From contig NZ_JAACFT010000043.1 of NCBI RefSeq assembly GCF_029051685.1, positions 1 to 63,785 of the forward strand: a stretch of DNA of 63,785 bases, written 5' to 3'. Under the pieces are notes generated by a model that made no database searches, was not told where the DNA came from, and saw only the letters and a list, made by a program, of their open reading frames with translations. Numbering within the stretch: position 1 is the first letter of the stretch; every line of letters starts with the position of its first letter. Position numbers and translations under genes: made by a program. Shown in pieces: positions 59,927-63,785 of the stretch. Source of the stretch: Bradyrhizobium sp. CSA207 (GTDB lineage Bacteria > Pseudomonadota > Alphaproteobacteria > Rhizobiales > Xanthobacteraceae).

Positions 59927-59942
59927 GTTGGTTCAAACCAAC
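59927..59942. repeat. 16-bp palindrome, candidate parS/operator copy 1
   Basis: GTTGGTTCAAACCAAC, identical to 62062-62077 read on the other strand. It lies upstream of mobC. The rest of 59855-60263 shows no gene I can support. Confidence 0.7.
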
Positions 59943-60263
59943 GGGCTCGGCGCTCAAAGCTCGGGAGTTGCCCCAGGTGGGGTCCAACCCAGCTGCCGAT
60001 CGATGCGGAGAATTCCTCCGGGAATGACGAAGCCGTCGCCCCTAATCCTTGCTCTCCACGAAACCCGCGCGTCCAGATCGGCAACATTGGCATCGAGCAT
60101 GTGGACCGCGGCTTTCCAGCAGCCTCCGGCCTCTCTACGGCGCTGTGGAAGGCGCGTTCGGCCTCCGGCTGCTGCGCTAACGCGCCATCCTTCGGATGGG
60201 AAATCCGCTCCGCCGGCGCACCAACTGTAGCAGCGTTTCTGCGGAGGCTGTTCAAGACAAGCT

Positions 60264-61244
60264 TCATGCGAACAGGATCTCTTCGATTGTAACCGTCGAT
60301 GCCGGAACCTCTTCCGCCTCTTCTGTACCATCGATCAGCAGCACGGCATGGCGTGAGCCTCGAGACGCGAGTCGATCGATCAGAAGACAGCCCATGCGAT
60401 CTTGGTGACGCACTCTGATCGTCAGCGATGGGCTCATTCGCGCATTCCGATCGGCCAAGGAGTTGAGAGGTTTCTCCGCGATCGCGGTTACACCGTCTCT
60501 CTCGCTGGGTCGCAATGCCACTGGCGATGCGATCGGGCTTAGTCCGGCTTGAGCTCCAGGCGGCCCTTCGCCATCAGCAGGGGAGCCGCGGACTTCGCTG
60601 CGAATTTTGCGAGCCAGCTGACGGGCGTGGGCGTCGGTGAAACTCTCCTGTGCTGCGCATAAAGTCTCGACGGCGTGGGGCTGCTCACGCCAAGCCTGAT
60701 AGAGTTCGTACACAGCACGGATTGATGAGCCGGCAAGCTTCGACTGGAGGAACTCCGGCATGCTCTGGACCGACGCGTAGCGAGACACCCAGTCCCTGGG
60801 CTTGCTGAGCTTGCGAGAGATGTCGGCTTGGCTATCGCCTAGCTCCAAGCGATCCGCGATGAATGCCGCGATTTCGGGGGCATTGAGGTCGTCGCGCTGG
60901 ATATTCTCGATCATCTGAACATAACGATCCGCAGAACCAACGGCATGAATGAAAGCCGGGATGTCACGGAGCTCGGCGCGCTTAGCAGCACGATACCGCC
61001 TCGCACCCATGATGATTACGTACCGGCCTTCCTCGGTCGCTTGCCGCAGCACAAGCGGTTGCAGCACGCCATGCTGACGGACTGATTCCGCAAGCTCCTC
61101 GAGCTTCTGTTCGTCGAAGCTGCGACGCGGCTGGTCCGGATCTTCGTCAATACGGTCGATCGCGACGCAAGTCGGCTGTCCGATTGTGGCGCCACCAACT
61201 TCCGCGGCGTCGATGAGCTGCTTAAAGCTGAGATCAAGCGCCAT
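60264..61244 (-). CDS. parB: ParB-family partition protein
   Basis: The product has 326 residues from the ATG at 61244, which overlaps the parA end by 11 bases. The ParB/Srx nuclease-like domain has IDRIDEDPDQPRRSFDEQKL, GVLQPLVLRQA and MGARRYRAAKRAELRDIPAF. The HTH region is ENIQRDDLNAPEIAAFIADR then ADISRKLSKPRDWVSRYASV. The C-terminal 100 residues are variable. The plasmid-type (KorB-like) form loads on centromere sites and stimulates ParA. The two 16-bp palindromes beside the operon are candidate sites. Confidence 0.92.
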   Translation of the reverse strand: MALDLSFKQLIDAAEVGGATIGQPTCVAIDRIDEDPDQPRRSFDEQKLEELAESVRQHGVLQPLVLRQATEEGRYVIIMGARRYRAAKRAELRDIPAFIHAVGSADRYVQMIENIQRDDLNAPEIAAFIADRLELGDSQADISRKLSKPRDWVSRYASVQSMPEFLQSKLAGSSIRAVYELYQAWREQPHAVETLCAAQESFTDAHARQLARKIRSEVRGSPADGEGPPGAQAGLSPIASPVALRPSERDGVTAIAEKPLNSLADRNARMSPSLTIRVRHQDRMGCLLIDRLASRGSRHAVLLIDGTEEAEEVPASTVTIEEILFA

Positions 61245-61995
61245 GTGCCGGCTCGTCCATCTGCGCGACGATCTTGGCGAGAACATCGCGGATTTCCCGA
61301 CCAGCTTGCTGCGCTGAGCGGCGCTTCAGCTTCCAGACCGGCAGGCGCTCCGCAACGGCCTCCGCGTAGCCGTCCCTTGCAACGATCTGGCCCGGGAACA
61401 CATATTTGCCCGCCTCGCGCAGGAGTTGCTCAAGATGGGTCCTTTGACGGGGCGATTTCGTGTTGAAGTTCGAAGGCAGCAACCCGAGGAACTTGGTATC
61501 TTGGCGGCCATAGCGTCTCTGCACGCCGATCACGGTCTGCATCAGACCTTTGACGCCCTTGATCGAATAGTCCTCCAGATAGATGGGGGCGAGCACATGC
61601 GAGGCCGCCACCAAACACCCGACACTGCGCAGTCCAAGTGATGGCGGCGTATCGATGACGCAGGCATCGAACTGATCCGACGCGACAGCGAGGTTCTCTT
61701 GCAGAGTCGTTATGGCGGCCGCACTGCTGCGATCGAGATCAGTCAGCGAGCTATCGGCCGGCGCGAGCGTTAGGCCTTCGTCTTCCCGAGCTACGACCCG
61801 TATCCCCGGCTTGAACAGATCCGCGGCTAACGTTGAACCGGCGTAGTGCCTCAACGTATCCGACGCATTGCTCTGCGCATCAACGTCGATCACGAGAACG
61901 CGGCGATCCGCTTCCGCCATGAACCAGGCCAAATGCACCGCAAGCGTCGTCTTCCCGACCCCGCCCTTTTGATTGTTGATGACAATGGTCTTCAT
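61234..61995 (-). CDS. parA: ParA-family partition ATPase
   Basis: The product has 253 residues from the ATG at 61995. Deviant Walker A KGGVGKTTLAVHLA with the signature Lys, Walker A' VLVIDVDAQSNASDTL, and ACVIDTPPSLGLRS. It lacks an N-terminal HTH, so it is a short ParA; regulation would come from ParB or another factor at the palindrome 67 bases upstream. It is the first gene of the parAB operon. A start at 62076 would run through the palindrome and is unlikely. Confidence 0.93.
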   Translation of the reverse strand: MKTIVINNQKGGVGKTTLAVHLAWFMAEADRRVLVIDVDAQSNASDTLRHYAGSTLAADLFKPGIRVVAREDEGLTLAPADSSLTDLDRSSAAAITTLQENLAVASDQFDACVIDTPPSLGLRSVGCLVAASHVLAPIYLEDYSIKGVKGLMQTVIGVQRRYGRQDTKFLGLLPSNFNTKSPRQRTHLEQLLREAGKYVFPGQIVARDGYAEAVAERLPVWKLKRRSAQQAGREIRDVLAKIVAQMDEPAHGA

Positions 61996-62061
61996 TTTAA
62001 GGTCCGAAATGGGTCTGACGGCGCGGGAGTCATGTCCTTGTCCATCATGTTCCTGGGGGAC

Positions 62062-62077
62062 GTTGGTTTGAACCAAC
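62062..62077. repeat. 16-bp palindrome, candidate parS/operator copy 2
   Basis: GTTGGTTTGAACCAAC, the same palindrome as 59927-59942, 67 bases upstream of the parA start codon, a position suited to an operator or centromere. Confidence 0.72.
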
Positions 62078-62598
62078 AGCGATGGCGAATCCGGTCACCA
62101 GAACGATCCCGGAATTCGTCCAGCGAATCCCCTGCCACAAGAGTCAGGTCAGCCCATAGCCATCGAGGGAAATTCTGGGACGCGAGACGGGAATCGTGCT
62201 CGTTGCTGGGGCCTCTGCGACACGGTCGCGAGAGGATCGTCACGCGAAGGCGCGGAGACCGCTTGTGGGCTCCGGGAGCGTCGCCGCGGCGGCGCGAGTA
62301 GAGCCGTCCCCGAAGGGGCTCGCCCAGGCAGGCAGGGCTGTAAGAGCCGCAGGAAGTTTTGAATTAGGAGCCGATCTCTTGCGGGCGGCTGTTCTGCTAA
62401 AGACTGGCGCAATTGCAAGTTAAGCATTGCGACGGCGCCCCGATGGCGAAGTCTCCATCGAGGAGAGATTCAATCCGGCAATAGGACGGGGTTGCGGCAT
62501 TTCCGGCGCAGTGGACCCATCGGCAAAATGAATCGAACTGCCCGGTCGATTCATAAAACTCATTGGACGCCGCTTCCCTCGGGAGCGAGAATCTGTCC
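62078..62598. other. Intergenic stretch
   Basis: No gene supported. Frames on both strands lack motifs. It may hold an origin or control sequences for the divergent parA and WGR genes. Confidence 0.4.
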
Positions 62599-62865
62599 GT
62601 GCCGAAACCCGAACCAGAACCGCTTCATCTGCGCCGCATCGATGCCGCACGCAATATGCGACGGTTTTATGCGCTGTCTACGCAGCCGACCTTGTTCGGA
62701 GAAATGTCGCTGATCCGCAATTGGGGCCGGATCGGCACGAGTGGCAAGACCATGGTGCAGACCTTCGATGGCAGTGCGGAGGCGATCGAAGCATTCGCAC
62801 GCCTGGAGCGTGCCAAGCGGAGGCGCGGTTACGCTGTCGCGGACGAAAAAACCGTCATAGTCTGA
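62599..62865 (+). CDS. WGR-domain protein
   Basis: The product has 88 residues; the GTG at 62599 is preferred over a TTG at 62563 because it gives the usual small WGR protein, which opens MPKPEPEPLHLRRIDAARNM. The domain signature is SLIRNWGRIGTSGKTMVQTF followed by EAFARLERAKRRRGY. WGR domains bind nucleic acid; small stand-alone forms are typical of rhizobial plasmids and integrative elements. Role unknown. Confidence 0.85.
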   Translation: MPKPEPEPLHLRRIDAARNMRRFYALSTQPTLFGEMSLIRNWGRIGTSGKTMVQTFDGSAEAIEAFARLERAKRRRGYAVADEKTVIV

Positions 62866-62967
62866 CAATTTTTCGAGGATTACGGCTCTGCCTGTGATGC
62901 CGGCTCTATCCGTTCCACGGTGTTGATATCAGACGAAGCAAAATCGAAATAACACCGAGCTCATCCA

Positions 62968-63255
62968 ATGACGGCTGCCGATGAGATCGCCGAAAAGGTC
63001 GCAACCGACAACGAGCTGGCAAAGGCTCAGGCGAAAACCATCGTCGCTAGCGTTTTCAAGGCGATCGCTGATGCGGCCGTGAGCGGAGCCGAGACGAGCC
63101 TACCTGGGTTCGGCAAGTTCAAGGTCAAGGATAGCCCGGCCCGTGAGGGTCGCAACCCGTCGACCGGCGCAACGATTGCGATCGCAGCTTCTAGGAAGCT
63201 GACTCTTACGCCTGCCAAAGCCATTAAGGGGTCTCAACGGAGGAGCGGACCGTAA
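62968..63255 (+). CDS. HU-family DNA-binding protein
   Basis: The product has 95 residues. The HU/IHF arm and core read SLPGFGKFKVKDSPAREGRN then PSTGATIAIAASRKLTLTPA, the family consensus; helices at the start (MTAADEIAEKVATDNELAKA) form the dimer body. It bends DNA and is common on integrative elements, where it may assist recombination or transfer. Confidence 0.9.
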   Translation: MTAADEIAEKVATDNELAKAQAKTIVASVFKAIADAAVSGAETSLPGFGKFKVKDSPAREGRNPSTGATIAIAASRKLTLTPAKAIKGSQRRSGP

Positions 63256-63289
63256 CGAGAGTGCATCGTAAGATGCAAGACGACGGGGC

Positions 63290-63433
63290 TTATGCCCCCT
63301 CCTCGGCTGCGAGCGCTTCGTTGCGTTGGCGGATGAGTTCGGCCAGTTCGACTTCGAGCGCCTTGCGCTCCGCCGGCGTGAACACGCATTCGCGCAGCTC
63401 GGCGCGCAATTCTTCAATGGTGTCGACGGTCAT
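63290..63433 (-). CDS. Small helical protein, 47 residues
   Basis: From the ATG at 63433: MTVDTIEELRAELRECVFTP, AERKALEVELAELIRQRNEA, LAAEEGA. Two amphipathic helices with a single Cys. The pattern EELRAELRxC--T--ER is familiar from small proteins on alphaproteobacterial plasmids. Function unknown. Confidence 0.6.
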   Translation of the reverse strand: MTVDTIEELRAELRECVFTPAERKALEVELAELIRQRNEALAAEEGA

Positions 63434-63496
63434 GATCGTATCTCCGGTAGAAGGGAAGCGGGCCCCGCCTTGCGGCGGAGCCGACTTCCTGGAGCT

Positions 63497-63664
63497 TCAG
63501 TCCCGGTTCGGCCGGGACCAGATCAGTTGGAGGCCTTCTGCACCTGCGACCTCGATCAGGGTGGCGTAGATCGGAGCCGGGAAGCTCGGATCGTCCAGCT
63601 TGACGGAGAGGTAGTCGCGCTCGGTGTCCTTGGCGGTCTTCTGCCAGGCCGCGCCCAACTCGAC
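63497..63664 (-). pseudogene. C-terminal fragment of DUF736 protein
   Basis: The frame reads VELGAAWQKTAKDTERDYLS, VKLDDPSFPAPIYATLIEVA, GAEGLQLIWSRPNRD and stops at 63497. This is the second half of DUF736 proteins, small plasmid-associated proteins of about 100 residues. The first half is replaced at 63664 by a palindrome-rich sequence, so the gene was cut by an insertion or recombination event at that point. Confidence 0.75.
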
Positions 63665-63785
63665 GTTATGCGGTGCACCGCATAACGCGGATTATGCGTA
63701 GCGCGGGATTATGCGGAGTCGTTGGCTGATAGCCGGGGCTTTCCCGGGCTTTTGTGGCTGCGCCGCTCCGCATAATCCCGTGGAG
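63664..63785. repeat. Cluster of ATTATGCG-type palindromes
   Basis: A 24-bp perfect palindrome (63664-63687, centre GTGCAC flanked by TTATGCG/CGCATAA) is followed by ATTATGCG (63691-63698), GGGATTATGCGGAG (63705-63718) and its exact inverse CTCCGCATAATCCC (63766-63779). It looks like the end or target of a site-specific recombinase or transposon, and it continues past the window edge. Confidence 0.6.

Noticed and set aside
59830..60267. 145-codon minus-strand frame upstream of mobC
   Set aside because: Trp/Arg/Ser-rich, no motif, spans the candidate parS palindrome; probably non-coding.
62149..62427. 92-codon minus-strand frame
   Set aside because: Pro/Arg/Ser-rich, no ribosome site or motif; overlaps other equally weak frames in the parA upstream region.
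1..63785. CRISPR arrays and rRNA genes
   Set aside because: No regularly spaced direct repeats of 25-40 bases and no rRNA-like sequence noticed on reading.

Overview
The window is high-GC alphaproteobacterial DNA, most likely Bradyrhizobium or a close relative. Evidence: a GH17 cyclic-glucan protein of the NdvC type (6144-7757), a patatin / acetoacetate decarboxylase / 3-hydroxybutyrate dehydrogenase cluster, NHEJ Ku, FixJ-type regulators and many small secreted proteins of the kind common in that genus. No rRNA, complete tRNA or CRISPR array was seen.

Layout. (1) 1-7.8 kb is ordinary chromosome: the end of an RND pump, a ketone-body/PHB-type operon behind a promoter embedded in a 33-bp palindrome, and a glucan gene. 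(2) 8-27.5 kb mixes small genes with much decay. An IS701-family element splits one gene. A DNA-ligase remnant, an SRAP remnant, and metallophosphatase, HNH, VanZ-like and zinc-ribbon-like genes carry stops, frameshifts or truncations. Intact genes include Ku, NYN nuclease, LTXXQ protein, two response regulators and a PAS-GGDEF-EAL protein. (3) 27.6-57.8 kb is a dense biological-conflict island. It holds a four-gene ubiquitin-like conjugation operon (Ubl, E2-like, JAMM peptidase, E1-like), a DUF2130 protein, TIR-STAND-WD40, DUF4062-STAND-FGE, a wrecked TIR gene, and two modules that pair a deoxyribosyltransferase-like (DRHyd) domain plus TPR-like repeats with a SLOG-type nucleotide sensor. One of these modules also carries a patatin phospholipase. 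The island also has an M15 peptidase, a TIR-TPR protein, TIR-STAND-FGE, a ThsB-like TIR protein and a TIR fragment. (4) 58.1-63.8 kb is the end of an integrative or plasmid-derived element. A 49-nt 3' piece of initiator tRNA marks an attachment site, followed by relaxase, MobC, ParB, ParA flanked by two identical 16-bp palindromes, a WGR protein, an HU protein and a truncated DUF736 gene that abuts a cluster of ATTATGCG palindromes.

How the genes work together. The island genes read as sensors and effectors of nucleotide-based immunity: TIR and DRHyd domains act on NAD or nucleotides, SLOG domains bind nucleotide ligands, STAND ATPases detect invaders, and patatin and M15 domains attack membrane or wall. 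The Ubl operon has the gene order of bacterial antiphage ubiquitination systems. The orientation of the tRNA piece places the mobile element to its right, extending beyond the window, with the conflict island on the flanking side. All function statements rest on motif recognition by eye; no database search was possible.
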